In this document: positions 35,771-48,000 of the stretch, one piece after another
Numbering within the stretch: position 1 is the first letter of the stretch
How the letters are laid out: each line of letters opens with the position of its first letter
Assembly (NCBI GenBank): GCA_036345935.2
Contig: JADWOT020000001.1
Location: 28,836,487 to 28,900,486 of the forward strand
From: Taenia hydatigena
Taxonomy: Eukaryota > Platyhelminthes > Cestoda > Cyclophyllidea > Taeniidae
Direction of reading: 5' to 3'
Length of the DNA stretch: 64,000 bases
Made by a program: the position numbers and the translations under genes
The notes under the pieces: generated by a model
Told to the model about the DNA's origin: nothing
Database searches by the model: none
The model's input: the letters and a program-made list of their open reading frames with translations, nothing else

Positions 35771-36900
35771 ACTAAAAGTGGCAAATCGGAAGCCATTTCA
35801 GCACATCAACACATTCATACTGCATGTGCTTGACGAAGTAGTCTTTAATGTTAGACTAGAAGCTGCCTGCTCTAAATCTACTAGTTCTGAAGAAACAAAA
35901 GCCATAAAGTGAAATGAGGGAGGAATGGTCCTTTGTGGTCAGAGATCTTCGGGTACGGGCATGAAGGCTTAAACAAACCAGCAAATCCACAGAACTGTGT
36001 GACAGACTCGACTTTCATCCCCTTAGAAAGGGTAGAGTGAGGGCGGGCAACGAGCAGAATACATTTGTACTAACGCAGCCCGGTGGACCGATTATCGTCA
36101 CACAAAATGATCCGAACAGTTCCATTTGTCTTTCAACGCCATTTTTACAGACATAGGGCACAAAGGTCAGGATGTTAATTTTAGGCGAACGCCCAAAAGG
36201 AAAAGTTGGTCATGCACTAGATCCGACCCAAATTACTGCGGTCACCAAGTGAAAGAAATTCAGGCATGTAAGCGCCTCATGTTTTGTGACTAGAAAGTCA
36301 TCGATTGTGACAGAGGTAGTACATGGTATACCACATCCCAATAATACCGACTCAGAACGAACTAGATTCTCATAAGGGTGAATGGTTGTTATTGCTTAAA
36401 AGAATTCTGGCAGTCTTATTTGTCTTTCAATGCTATTTTCACGGACATAGGGCACATAGGACAGGATGCTAACTTTAGGCAAACAATCAACTGGCAAAGT
36501 TGGTCATGCACTAGATCCGACTCAAACTACTGCGGTCACTACGTGAGAGGAATGCAGGTATGCAAGCGCCTCGTGTTTCGTGACTAGGCAGTCATCAATT
36601 GTGACAGAAGTGGTACTCAGTGGTACCACATCCCACAAGCTAGTTTCCCACAAGAGTGAATGATTGTAGGAGGAGTAGGACCACCTTGCTTCCCTTGTTA
36701 CGAGTGGACTGAGAGCAAGCGCTCTTTATTGGTGGCACAATAAACAGAGCAGAGAGACGAGAGTTGCGCTCATTCGAGCAGTATCCTTCTCCATCGAAGG
36801 CAGATGACGATGGTTCCGTAGAATGAAGCGTGTTCGTCGTACACTTCGCGTCTAACATTGAGGACTACTTACTCAAGTATGTATATCGCAGATGCGCCGA
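35771..36900. repeat. Tandem and dispersed repeats between the D arms
   Basis: The stretches 36085-36330 and 36385-36635 are tandem copies of about 250 bp, sharing the TTGGTCATGCACTAGATCCGAC sequence region. The same unit is inverted at 52925-53085. The stretch 36640-36900 is the reverse complement of 52650-52920. The stretches 35771-35880 and 36829-36925 carry the motif family described at 62681. Confidence 0.8.
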
Positions 36901-38389
36901 CGTGATGAAGCGACTAGAGAACTGTCTCTTTCGCCACGTGACGTGGCAGTCACTCTGGTCGTTAAAATCGGCGAAGTGTGCGTGTCGACGACTCTTCCTC
37001 CCCGCAATAGTATCCGCCCTTCTCTAAACGTACATCATCTCAGCCACTCAACCTCGTTCATGTCATCAGTGATGTAGAATGTCCTCTGTCTGCACTCAAT
37101 CTACTGGCTTGGGAGGAGTAAAGTGAAACCAGAAACCAGTCATGAATGCTGGTTGGTCAGCTATTTATCGAGCTCGCTTCCTAGTCAAACCTCTCTCTGA
37201 CCGCAACACCAGCATGAAGCAGTTTGGGAGGCGTGTCAATTGCTGTTCATGACAGCATGCTGTGGGAGGCTGGATATCGCTTAAAGGATCTTACAGACGA
37301 AACACAAGACTCTCGACAAATAAGAACTGAGAATCGAGACAGTCTCTACACATCAGCGATACCATCTTGGGTATTGAGTTACAGCAGCCTCTACGTGATC
37401 TTCACTGACATGCGAGATGACCACCGAAAATGCCCTCAAATGTTTCTCTGTTACTTTCACCCTTAGTGACTCATTGGCGTCCATATTGTCAAAAATGTAC
37501 CTACCAGAAGAAGGAAAGCAACATCATTGATTAGACGCAGGAGGGCGGGGTGTTATGGGTTCTCGGAATCCCAGCAAACTCCAAGTCTTCCAACAATTGC
37601 TCAAAGATCAAGAGCGATCTGTAACCATCAATACGCTCAATAGGAATCGCCCAGAACACAGACTCATATGCAGGCGTCTTCGCCGCTGCCTGGTTTCCTT
37701 GCCAGCTCCCATTAACCTATGCGCACCTTGACTCATTCGTTAAATGGGTAACAGTGGCTCTGCCTTCAGGCGTCTACCCGATGAGTTCCTCCATTCTAGT
37801 TTGACCAAACCATATACCTGACCAACCAGCTGCTCAACTGATTAGTTCTTAGCGCGGCTTACCCCATCACATTTTTTTACGTTCTCTGGAGGCGTTGATG
37901 TCACCCCTCCAGACCTTGATGTCTTCATGACGAAGATGCTAGCAGACGATAGTCTCAAGATCTGAGGTGAAGGTAATCAAGGTGAGGGAGGGTAAGAATT
38001 TTATATCAGACTTTTGGAACTCTCACTTGCTTTTGCGTTGCTGTTTTACGACAAAAACCCACGTTTTGGCAAAATTGATGGCGTTCGACAACGAGCTCAG
38101 ATTGCGAAGAAGAGGTTGGACCTAAAAAACCGAAGTTGATTGCATTGCATTGCATAAGCAGTGCAAAGTCAAGTTGGGGGAGGACAAAATGCGCAAAGCA
38201 ACTTCCTGTTCGACACTGTCTTCACTTCACCGAAACGTGAGAATAGCGATGTGGTTGGCTCATTGCTCTTAGGAGCGAAGACAAAGACTTGAATTTTGTG
38301 TGCGTGGCAGCGATTAGCCAGGAAGGCGATGTGAGCTGCTGTTGCGAGCATGGATCGAATATAACAAATCTAGCGAATAATGCTGTGCT
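36901..38389. other. Spacer inside the inverted pair
   Basis: The stretch 37510-37690 resembles 12130-12270 with a following extension. Short frames at 36892-37077 and 37224-37466 have no splice or homology support. Confidence 0.35.
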
Positions 38390-38960
38390 TAACAAAAAAC
38401 CTCCTTTGATTCTTAATCAAATTTAAGATGTATTTAGTGGTCATGTTGTGAGAGTGAACGATAGGTTGAGGTGAGGAGAGCAAATGGTCAAAGAAGAGAC
38501 ATGGGAGAAAATGGGCTGACGCGTAGATTTAAATGCATGGATTCGCAAGTTGTGGGATTATTACATTCACTAAGTTAATGGCAAGAAGATTTAGTGTTAC
38601 TTTACTAATCATCACCTTGCTGGCGAATTGTCGAGTTTTCCAAGTCGTTGACATCTGCTTCAGTTCTAATAGCTAGTTGAACCAAGTTTCTGTCATCTAA
38701 CAACACTTCTTTTGCTAAATCTAAGCTTTGGACTGATGAATTAGCGATGCCTTACTTTTAATTTACCCTACACTCGTAAAGTTAGCACTGAACAGCCTCT
38801 GGGGTCAAATGTTTGGAATTACATCTCGGAAACTTGGCGAGGTTGACTGGTCAGTGCTTGCACAACTCGCGCAGTAACACTTCAAATTCTGATCAAACTG
38901 TCTGACGATGGTGGCCACCGTGGAGGTAATTGATACTTTTTGAGGAACGAGCACTAGTAA
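38390..38960 (-). repeat. Repeat family D, inverted copy
   Basis: This is the reverse complement of 35160-35600. The order of sub-blocks is preserved, so it is one inverted unit. Its GC content and decay are like its neighbours. Confidence 0.8.
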
Positions 38961-39659
38961 GATGTCAGATTTTCTGTGTACATCGTCACCGTCCCTGAGA
39001 TTGCTGCAGCTGCTGAAGAGTTGATGTGTAAAGACACGCTTTTAACTGCCGAATAGATCTGCCAGTTTTGTCACGCTTGCCTTGCTAAACCATTCTCTTG
39101 GTCAGGCGATGAGGCGTTCTGAAGACACGCTTCTCGTTAAGGAAGGGAACTAAATCCATACTGGCAACGATGACTTCCAAGCAGCGTAAGGCTACTTCCG
39201 TTCCATTGCGACGGGCAGAGTAGGGAATTGAAGGTCGAAGAAAAGTTGATAAACGCAAACTTCATTTTGCAGACTTCTACGGATAAGTTGCTAAACTTCT
39301 GACCTTAAAGATGGAAATGGGGTGCAAGGAGCAGCCTCACCTTGCATGGAGGATGACATTCCCCCAATTCGGATAAAGATCGTTTAAAAGAGGCTTCAAC
39401 GAGGTGCATTATCATCATATTGCAACTTTTTTGTACTAAGTGATTACCTGTCACAATGAAAGAGTTGTCGGCTCATCTGCGTTTTTTACCTGCCGCCAAA
39501 CCCATCGTTATGTATCTACACAATGTGATTGCAACGTTTCAGGTCAGGCCTGATATGTAACCCACCAACATTTTCAGGCATTAACTACCCTTTAACCGGT
39601 TGACTAACTTGTCATTCGTTCGTGACGCTGTCAAATCAAAAGATTCCAATCCTTTAGTT
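38961..39659. other. Unassigned stretch
   Basis: No repeat partner, splice-supported exon or recognisable product was found on either strand. Confidence 0.35.
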
Positions 39660-40100
39660 AGATGAGAATAAGTGTATTAGGCTATGGCTAGTATGTACTG
39701 TGGTAGCTGTCAGTGGGCGGTTCTAAGCTATGATTAAACAAAGCAACCGGTAAAACACATCACTTTCTTTCCTACTTGACAGCTATGCGCAACTGCAAGA
39801 CGTCAACGGGATTGCAGGGAGCTTCTTATGACGCGCTCAAACCCTACAAGGAGACTTGGTAGGAACGCATACCTTAAGGGTGTGCGGCGTCTTACTGACC
39901 ACAAGCCTAGTAATGGCATCAACTGGCCGAGGCACAAGTTTCCGGCCCTGCGTTTGGCAGTATCATGGTCATGCATCAGTGGACTTGACTTTTCAAAGGT
40001 ACATCTACCAGCCCCGATAAATTCTAGGCCTCGCCTGACTTCGTCCTTACAACAGTCTAGTCGGCTTTACTATTGCATTCGTTACGCTTACTTCTTGCAA
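39660..40100 (+). repeat. Repeat pair with 46930-47270
   Basis: Both contain a GTAGCTGTCAGT stretch, then a shared block of about 110 bp (39855-39960 against 47100-47220) that includes CTTACTGAC-ACAAGCC. The open frame at 39828-40106 lies in this repeat, and its counterpart is not open, so no gene is called. Confidence 0.7.
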
Positions 40101-40389
40101 GTGTGATACTTACAGAGGTGTTCTTCCGACTAAGCGAATCCTCGTAATTTCAGGGGTGTTAGAACCCACCAGGGAGATATGAGACAGAAAAGAACAAATA
40201 AGGGAGAATTTTTCTTATTTCCTTGCTCGTCAGACTCTACTGCTGTGAGTAGCTGTCCCTGACTTCCTCTGAGTTACCACTGCCTGTGATATTTGATTAA
40301 CGCGATAGCTGGTTTAGTCCAACGGGTCAGATGATAAATGAGCAGCGGGTACTTAAGAGAGATTAAGATGAGTAGCATGAGAGTCTCGA

Positions 40390-43300
40390 ATGCAGATACT
40401 GTTAAATACCCAAACGGGAACTAAGAACATGGCTTTTGATTTTAAGGAATTGATTACTAAAGATTTGTTAAGATATCACAGGATCGGATGAGTGAGTAGA
40501 AGAAGGGAAGGCAGAGAGAGCTGGACTTCTTAAAGAGGGGAACGGGTGGGTGCCACAATTGCTACCCTTGATGAGCTGCAGTATTTGAAGCAACTTCTAA
40601 GCCTTCCTAGATTTTCCCTCTTTTAATAAAAACGCGAAACTACGTGTGCCACATAGCACACACTACACTCAGCAAGGGACTTTCCGGTCTTGTTGCGGTC
40701 TCCTTTCCACAGTCCAGCTATTTCAGTCACGAGCCGCACACACACCTACCTTTCTACGCAAGTGAACAAGCGAGCTGACTGACTGGCAGATGGGCACGGA
40801 AAGACGTCTCGCAGATGCATTAGTTGTCTGACCTCATCATCAAGTCACCGAAGTGTTGGAAGGGCTATATGGCTGGCTCATTAATCGTCGAGGCGAAGAT
40901 GACATGACTCTGTCGCTGAGAAATTGTCAATTTTCGACAACTCCAACAAGCCTATGGAGGGTCGGTACACATCTACATCAACTTCAAACATTACACCATG
41001 GACTAGTGCATCCAACTTCGCTGCATAATGAACTACAAGCTTGAACATTTGCCGTTCTCCTTCACCTGACTTAAGAGGCGTATCAGGCTGTCCATAGGGC
41101 AGTGCAATTACAGTCAACTTGCACAGCCGTAGTCGTTTCCGCCTCATTGCTAATTACTGTGCTCAGACCTGCTTACTGATCACTTCCTCAACTTATTCGG
41201 TCACGAGATTTCAGTCTGTGCTACTAATGGGCATGTTTTCAGTGTTCTTGGTAACCGATCCACTGGTTTACGAGGTACAGATCCCCTCCAAACAACACAC
41301 CTTTAGTGGCAGCCAGTACCGTGATCATTGCACCTCCTTCTAGTACAAAATATCCTTCAGACATCGTGGATGCCAGTCTCGGAGAATAACAGCTGAATAT
41401 TCACTTCATCATCATGAGGTGTAATTAGTGGATCCTCTTTAACCTCCTGCACAAGTTGACCGTAATTGCATTAATGGAGTAGGATTCGCCACTCCTCCAT
41501 GGACAGATGTGCACGCCACTTAAGACGGGTGAGAGAGGGTGGCGGATATTCAGCCTTCTAGTTTATTTTGGGTCAAGTTTGGACGTACAAGCTCATGGTG
41601 TAGTGTTCAAAGTTGACGTAGAGGCGTCGGGCGTGGACATGACGTCTTACTAGCCTGTTCACCAATTAGTCAGTTTGCTCGTTTGCTTGCATGGGAAGAC
41701 AGGCGTGTGGACGACTCATGACTGAAGTAGCTAGACTGTGAGAAGCAGGACACTATCATTTTATTCCTCCACATTGGTGCTCAATTAGCTCAAATTGAAA
41801 CCTATGCTCCCAGCAACCATCTGAGCACTCAATAGCACTTGCATTTAAAGCACTCATGCTACTCATCCTTACCTCTCTTGAGTACCCGTTCAGCTGCTCA
41901 ATACCTCGTTAACCGACTATTTTAAATAAGAGTAGGATAGGAGCAGCAACACACAGCAGTAGACTCTCCTATGAGGCTAACACAAGCAACCAATTCATAG
42001 CAAATGGAATCATTGTGTGATTATGTCTTCTTTGTACTTCTCGTCAAGCATGTTGTGCTGACTGACGTATCAGGATTCGAAAAGGCCGTGTTAATTACAG
42101 CCTTCACATTGTCATCACATGCTTCCAGCGCTCGTTTTGTCTACATACAAAGAACAATAAGCACACTCTAGTGGTGAGCAGGCGCCTTCTCACGCGGCGG
42201 TTTGTGCACGACTCTCCCGTGTACTCCAGTAGGCAGACGTTAGAAGCACGCACATGCACTACTGAAATAACGCAAGCAGCACCAGACCACATAGATCTTA
42301 GATGCCTTCTATGGCTGACAATCGTTTCCTTCACGTAGGCTCTTTACGATGGCCAAAGAGGCGCGGTAGTGAAACGCTATTATTGTGGGATCAGTAGACC
42401 TGTGATGGAATCTTCTGGGTAAAGAAGCAGGGGAGGAATGCAACTCACAAGATCCTCCTTAATATCCATTTCAAGCAGTGGCAAAGGCATCCAAGTGTTC
42501 CATCAGCTAGTTCGACGCTGCCCTCGTGTTCGAGATGGTTGTTAGACAGACACGCTGACAGGCGTTGCGTGTAAAGCCCACTCCTTGACCGCTACAACTG
42601 TTGGTAACTGGTTTCACCTAGCAGATACGATTAAAGCAAATTAAGTTCTAAAGACTCCAACCAAATACGGCTCATGACTCATTGCTGTGACTCTTAAAGA
42701 TAAATAGGAGGATGTCGTCTTTGATTTAATTGTAAGCCTAAAGGAAGGTGCTTAGTAGAGTAGAAGAGGGAAGCGCCATCACTTCGATGAACGAGGAATG
42801 AAAAGGCACATCAAAACCAAATGCCGCTAGCACAATTGGTTCAGCAAAAATGAGCCAAACAAGATCTTTGAGATACCTAACAATCAACAGGTAGCAAAAA
42901 ATATCATAAATCATTTATTTTCTGACCCAGGACTGATTGCTTTTAACTCAAGAACTAGTATGAGGACCGACGCAAAAAATCACTCATCACGGGTGCTATA
43001 AACGAAGCGCAAAACACATAAACAGTTAAATTTCACATTATTTAATCACGCATTTGAGAACAAAGGTCTTTTCCATCACCTAAGCGATGGTTTACATTGT
43101 AGAAGCATGAGAATTCGCTAGTTCCGCTCCAACTGGTGGTCCTCCTCTCACAACTTCTGGTAGCATAATACAACCGCTTTTAACGTATTCAAAAGCAACG
43201 CAAAATTTTTTTAGGCAAAAGTGATCTCAAAATCATGCGAAGACTAGTAGAAACAGAAGTATCTTTGGAAATCAGCAAGCAGCATTAGCTACTTAAATAA

Positions 43301-44060
43301 CTCGTTAGTAGCACAAGCTATCCACAATTGGAACAGCACGCTTCTCGATACAGGTTTAAATAATGTTTATAAAATCTAATAGCCTACCTGAAAACTGGCC
43401 AAATGAAGCTGCCATTTGCACACGCTAAGCACAACCACCTCGCCGAATCGAAGTCCACGGGCAGCAGGCAGAGCGGAAAGGTCTAACCACCACCCACATT
43501 GTGCGCGTCCATCCGTAGGACAGGTTGGGTCTAACTAATTAGCCACATTCTACCTTTGTAGAAGTTAAAACTGATTTAGATAGAATTTGAGCATCTGCAT
43601 GCGAAGGATGTGAGGAAAGGTGACCAAGCGGCAGGAACGAGGCGTCGTCGTCCATTCACCGAGCGGATTGGAAGCCTGAGAAATGAAATCTCGCACTGAA
43701 CCTGCGCCAAATATTTCGCGATGTAGACCTAATTAAATCAGAAATTAGTGCGTAACGTTTATCAGCAGTCAAGCCTCCAAGCTCTGACCTTAAATCCTTT
43801 GTTACAGGGGAGCTAAATGCTCACATCAGTAGCGATTCTCAGATACACCGCATCCTCACTCAAAGACTCCATCGTCTTCTCTGCCTCTGTCTTGCATTTC
43901 TTATAGACAGCATCCTCGTTCGTATGTGCTGCTGCCTCCAGCGAATTCGGCATGCAGAGAATCGACTCCTTTTGTTCTTTGCATTGGGCATGATGGGCAT
44001 AGGTGGTTAAATCCAAAGTATAACGAGGAATACAATTGGGCAGGTTACTTAAAAGGGCTA
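40390..44060 (+). repeat. Segmental duplication B, copy 2
   Basis: This is the partner of 6590-10210, in the same orientation and order. It contains the second copy of the inverted-end element (about 40640-41760), with its arms diverged. No exon is supported. Confidence 0.85.
40640..41760. mobile_element. Non-autonomous element with long inverted ends, copy 2
   Basis: The outer left part (40690-40790, containing CAGTCACGAGCCGCACAC) pairs in reverse with 41640-41745. The inner part (40960-41000) pairs with 41585-41625. The internal sequence is shared with the copy at 6845-8185. No transposase is present. Confidence 0.55.
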
Positions 44061-45026
44061 ATGGATGGAATGGTGCTTTGGAGTAGTTAAGGAGAGAGAA
44101 TGCGGCAGCTGAATGGCTACTATGGCTAGACGTCTGTTTTCGCATCAAAATGAAAAGCCGAGGGTGGTGCAAAGTCTTTGATTCGTAGCTGCAATCACAC
44201 CTAGTAGACAGTTAGTCGGACACATGACTAGCTCATCGAAACGCTCGTGTGCTAGTCAACGAGGGATTTATTTTCACCTAATTGCAAGTACTGATAGCAA
44301 TGTCTACATGGTTAATGTGATGCCCCTGAACAAAGATTGACACTGTTAACCACCGAGAGCCTGCGCTCCGACCGCATGGAATAACGACTACGGGATAGCC
44401 AGACTACTTATGATGCCTTTAGCGTGACTCAAATGCCAGTTGGCACGTCAAATGTGCTGCGCCTGCTGTGAGGAGTAAGACTTTGACCAAGTCTGTGATT
44501 GGTGGTTGACTGTTGTTGAGAACAATGCGTCTAATCCTAACCTCCGTTGCAGGCAATTTTCCCAACATACAAGCTGCCCAACAGCCAGGTCACCGGCTAA
44601 CGAGCACACTGGGCCTTGTGCGCCAAGTGGTATTTACACTTAACACTTAAGCTGAGGCATTACTGCTTACTGTTGAATTATTAATCTACTTCCCAACGGG
44701 CTTGTCATCCGGCTAGATCGCATCCTATTCAACCCAAACAGCACCCAAATCACTCTTAATCTACTGCTTCAGCATTAAGTAATCTGGGAATAGCATCAGT
44801 TGATGTTTTAGAACCACAGGCGAGAACTGCCCTTTGCTGTCACTGCCGTCGCAGACTGTCCACAGTAGACGCTTAGCGCTCTTCACTCACGTGCGAGATG
44901 CTGTAAAAAGAAAACAGGTTTTTTGCTTCTCCGTTCCCTCTCTCCTTGGTAATTCACACAAAAACAAAATCCCAAAATTACCATTTTTTACATATTTTTT
45001 ACAATGGTGTTAGGTCTGGGAACACA
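44061..45026. other. Spacer, no gene seen
   Basis: The stretch 44060-44110 still resembles family E near 10850. A motif around 44430-44460 resembles 45710-45740 and, inverted, 48470-48500. A T-rich run lies near 44980-45005. Confidence 0.4.
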
Positions 45027-45365
45027 TCAAGTAATGCCACTCATTCGCGAAATGAATCCGCCTGCATGAGAGCATAAATAGTTGACTGGACGGGGTTTGG
45101 CAGTGTTGGAGCATTGTCGAGGACAAACACCACTGAATGTGGCGCCTGGGGTTACTTGAGCCTGTTTGCTAAGCGCCTTTGTTTCTCGGGCACCGATAGG
45201 CAGTATGCCTGTGCATGAATTGAGGAAGGAGGAGATGACATGCTGACATAAAGGCCGACCTCTTCTGATAAACAGTCCAAATCGTCTCTTTCTTTTCGAT
45301 GCTTTATGGTATAGCTGCTCTTGCCACTCCAGTAGACAACGTATGATGCGATTTCTCTCCGCCAT
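45027..45365 (-). CDS. Candidate single-exon basic protein, unknown function
   Basis: This 112-codon frame on the minus strand starts at an ATG in strong context (AAATGG). Residues 1-35 are basic and helical-looking (MAERNRIIRCLLEWQEQLYH, then KRKRR). The C-terminal half contains CPRQC and ends with SRMSGIT before the stop. I found no repeat partner in the window. The composition is protein-like. No poly(A) signal is close downstream, and I do not recognise a family; a chance frame remains possible. Confidence 0.35.
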   Translation of the reverse strand: MAERNRIIRCLLEWQEQLYHKASKRKRRFGLFIRRGRPLCQHVISSFLNSCTGILPIGARETKALSKQAQVTPGATFSGVCPRQCSNTAKPRPVNYLCSHAGGFISRMSGIT

Positions 45366-46929
45366 TTACATCAGCATCTTCTCAGCCATCAATCCTCCCA
45401 TGCTGATAATCCCAATCCCTATTTTCTAGATATAGTCTGCAGTGTCTGGGCGACGCTACATTTGAGTCCTGGTAATCAATGCTACGAACGGAACAAATCC
45501 TCTTTATGTAGTTAAGTGAATAGTTCTCCCAGTTGGACAAAATGTGGTCAGGGCTTAGAAGTGCTAGAATTTACTCGCTATCCCATTTCATGAATGCCTT
45601 GATTGCTAGTGGCAATCGCATACACTCCACTTGCCATTACTCCTCCCACTTGACGCATTAATGATCGACCCGTGACCTGACCTATGTCTTACCTCCAACA
45701 GCAAGCGTGACACATTTGACGTGCCAACCTGCATTTTGTGTCAATATCGCACACCCTGACGTGAGGACATATTGCTACACACATTTGTACTCGCCATCAG
45801 TTAATACTACAGCTGCCTCGTTGACCAGTGGACCAGTAGTTCGTGATGGTGGCTGCAGGTACTGCCACAATTCGTCACTTCTTACCCAATGATGATCTTG
45901 CGAACCACCAATGTTTCCATCTTTACCTTCTACCTGATTCCACTCAGGTAGGTGACAAAACTAGGACTTGATGAGGCGAAAACCTCTTGTTAAATCGTGG
46001 CATCGTAACATAGTGCAGGGGAAGAAAGGTAGAGAAAAAGCAGAAGATCTGTCATGGCCCTCCACCCCTGCTTTTGATACTGAGTTGGCAGTTTGCCACC
46101 GAAGCATTCGCTAACGTTGCCAACTCGGAAGCCATTTCGGCACAGCGGCGCATTTGCACTACATGTGCTTGACGAAGTAGTCCTTCATGTTAGACGAGAG
46201 GCAGCCTGTTCTCACGCTAGGGAGAGTATGCCTTCTTGCCTGACTTGTTTTGCGTGGTCACATATTCGTCTCACGTTCACCTTTATAAAGCCCGAAAGTG
46301 GCCTTCGGGTAGTTAGTATTGCCAACTTTCGTGTGGATATCACCAATGTCAACTGACCATTTTCCATTTTGTTAACATTCAGCTGTTGCTGCACCATTCA
46401 TAGCTCCCTCGTTGACTTGCAGATGAGCAATTCTATTAGTTGGATGCATGTAGGTCAGCTGCTTGGCACACTGGTTCACTGAAAGTTCACCGCCTACCTC
46501 GTTCGACTGCCCAGTGGAGTTGTCATGCTCTCACCAACCTACCAAGCGACTAACCAACTAGCAGGCTAGTCACGCAGGTGATCAGGTATAAAGAGGAATC
46601 AAGCTTCTACATCAGCTATGGCACTTGTTGTTGAAGAACAAACTAGCTTATCAGCCATCAAAGCAACCAACTGACCAGTAGGCTTAGTAAGACTTGTCCA
46701 TTAGCAAAGTGAGGTGCTAGCGAAATGTCAGGGCAATGTGCAGGCATACAATTAGTACCGATTATGACTGTTAATTTATTTAATAGGCTGGTTTGTGCTT
46801 CCACAACTCGTGCAATAGCAAGAGAAGAGAAACGGCAGGAAGTTTGCTGAAGTCTCTTGCTTCTTTTGATTCCGAGTTGGCGTTCTGAATAAATGGGCTG
46901 GAATTCTTCTGTCTGCCAAAAGTGTTCCA
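45366..46929. repeat. Dispersed-repeat fragments, no gene supported
   Basis: The stretch 45575-45740 resembles 5620-5790 and inverted 17990-18200. The stretch 46095-46210 resembles 35771-35880, sharing TGTGCTTGACGAAGTAGT. The remainder is unassigned. Confidence 0.5.
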
Positions 46930-48000
46930 TCAGGCTGTAGCTAGTACATCAAAATGGTAGCCAATGGTGGCAGCTGTCAGTCGAGGTTTCCAAGCGATGA
47001 AGAAATAGCGCATGCACACCAATGCATCTCTTTCTCCGAATCGACGTCAAGTGAATCGTCCATAAGCTTATCGTGATGCATCCAAGCCCTCAAAGACGAG
47101 CAGGTGTAAACGCACGCCTTGGGAGTGCTCGACACCTTACTGACTACAAGCCAAGTCATGGCATGATTGACTGAGATGCAAGGTATCGGTCTTCCACCTG
47201 GCTGCACGAGTGTGAGGGATAATTTCATCAACTTCCTACTTGTCGAACAGTTGAGAACAGTTTATGCAATGGCAGGATAAATTATAATCAAAGGGTGAGT
47301 CGGCGGAAAAAGCGGAGAGCGAGCAAGTAATGAATTAAAGTTGCACGACACCATTGCTCCAAAGCGTCAATGTGCATTAGAATCCTGTGCCTTGTTTGCT
47401 GACTGGAAGCAGTGGAGGGTGATGGGCAATAACTGAGCAAACAAACATTCCAAAAGGCCTCTCTGGAATACAGGTTAGTGATGCGACACAGCTGGTGATC
47501 TGCATCTATTAGTAGACAGTGTAGTGTGGTGGTTTATCTAGCCATTCTTATCAGCAGAGCTACGTGCGTGTATGCATCCACCTCCTCGAAGTATTGATAG
47601 ATTAACACGCAAGTGGTAACTGCAGATGTTGAATGCTATTGCTGCGAAGCATCAATGCGCATTGGCATTCTGCGCTTAAACTGCTGACTGGAAGCAGTTG
47701 AGGAGGAGTGGACGCTAATTGGGCAAACACAGACATTCCGATAGTCCTCTCCGAAGAACAGCTGACGTAGCTCTCTGATTAATAGATGCTAGAAGGTGGT
47801 TCGGTTAGTGTTGGACTGAACTAGGATGCGAGATAGGCAGCTGACTGGTCCATTAATCGATACACCGGCACTGTGACATGCTACTCATTAGTTAGTTAGT
47901 AGTGATGCGTTGTGTGCGGATGTCTTGGCCCACTAAATTTGCCTTTAATATAGATCAGTGACTGGTTGGTGCAGTTTGTTTGTTGGTCCATGATGCAGTT
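46930..48000. repeat. Repeat cluster
   Basis: The stretch 46930-47270 pairs with 39660-40100. The stretches 47350-47480 and 47660-47790 are tandem relatives. The stretch 47660-48000 is the reverse complement of 18390-18720. Confidence 0.75.

Noticed and set aside
39828..40106. 92-codon frame as a gene
   Set aside because: It sits in a repeat shared with 46930-47270, where the frame is not open.
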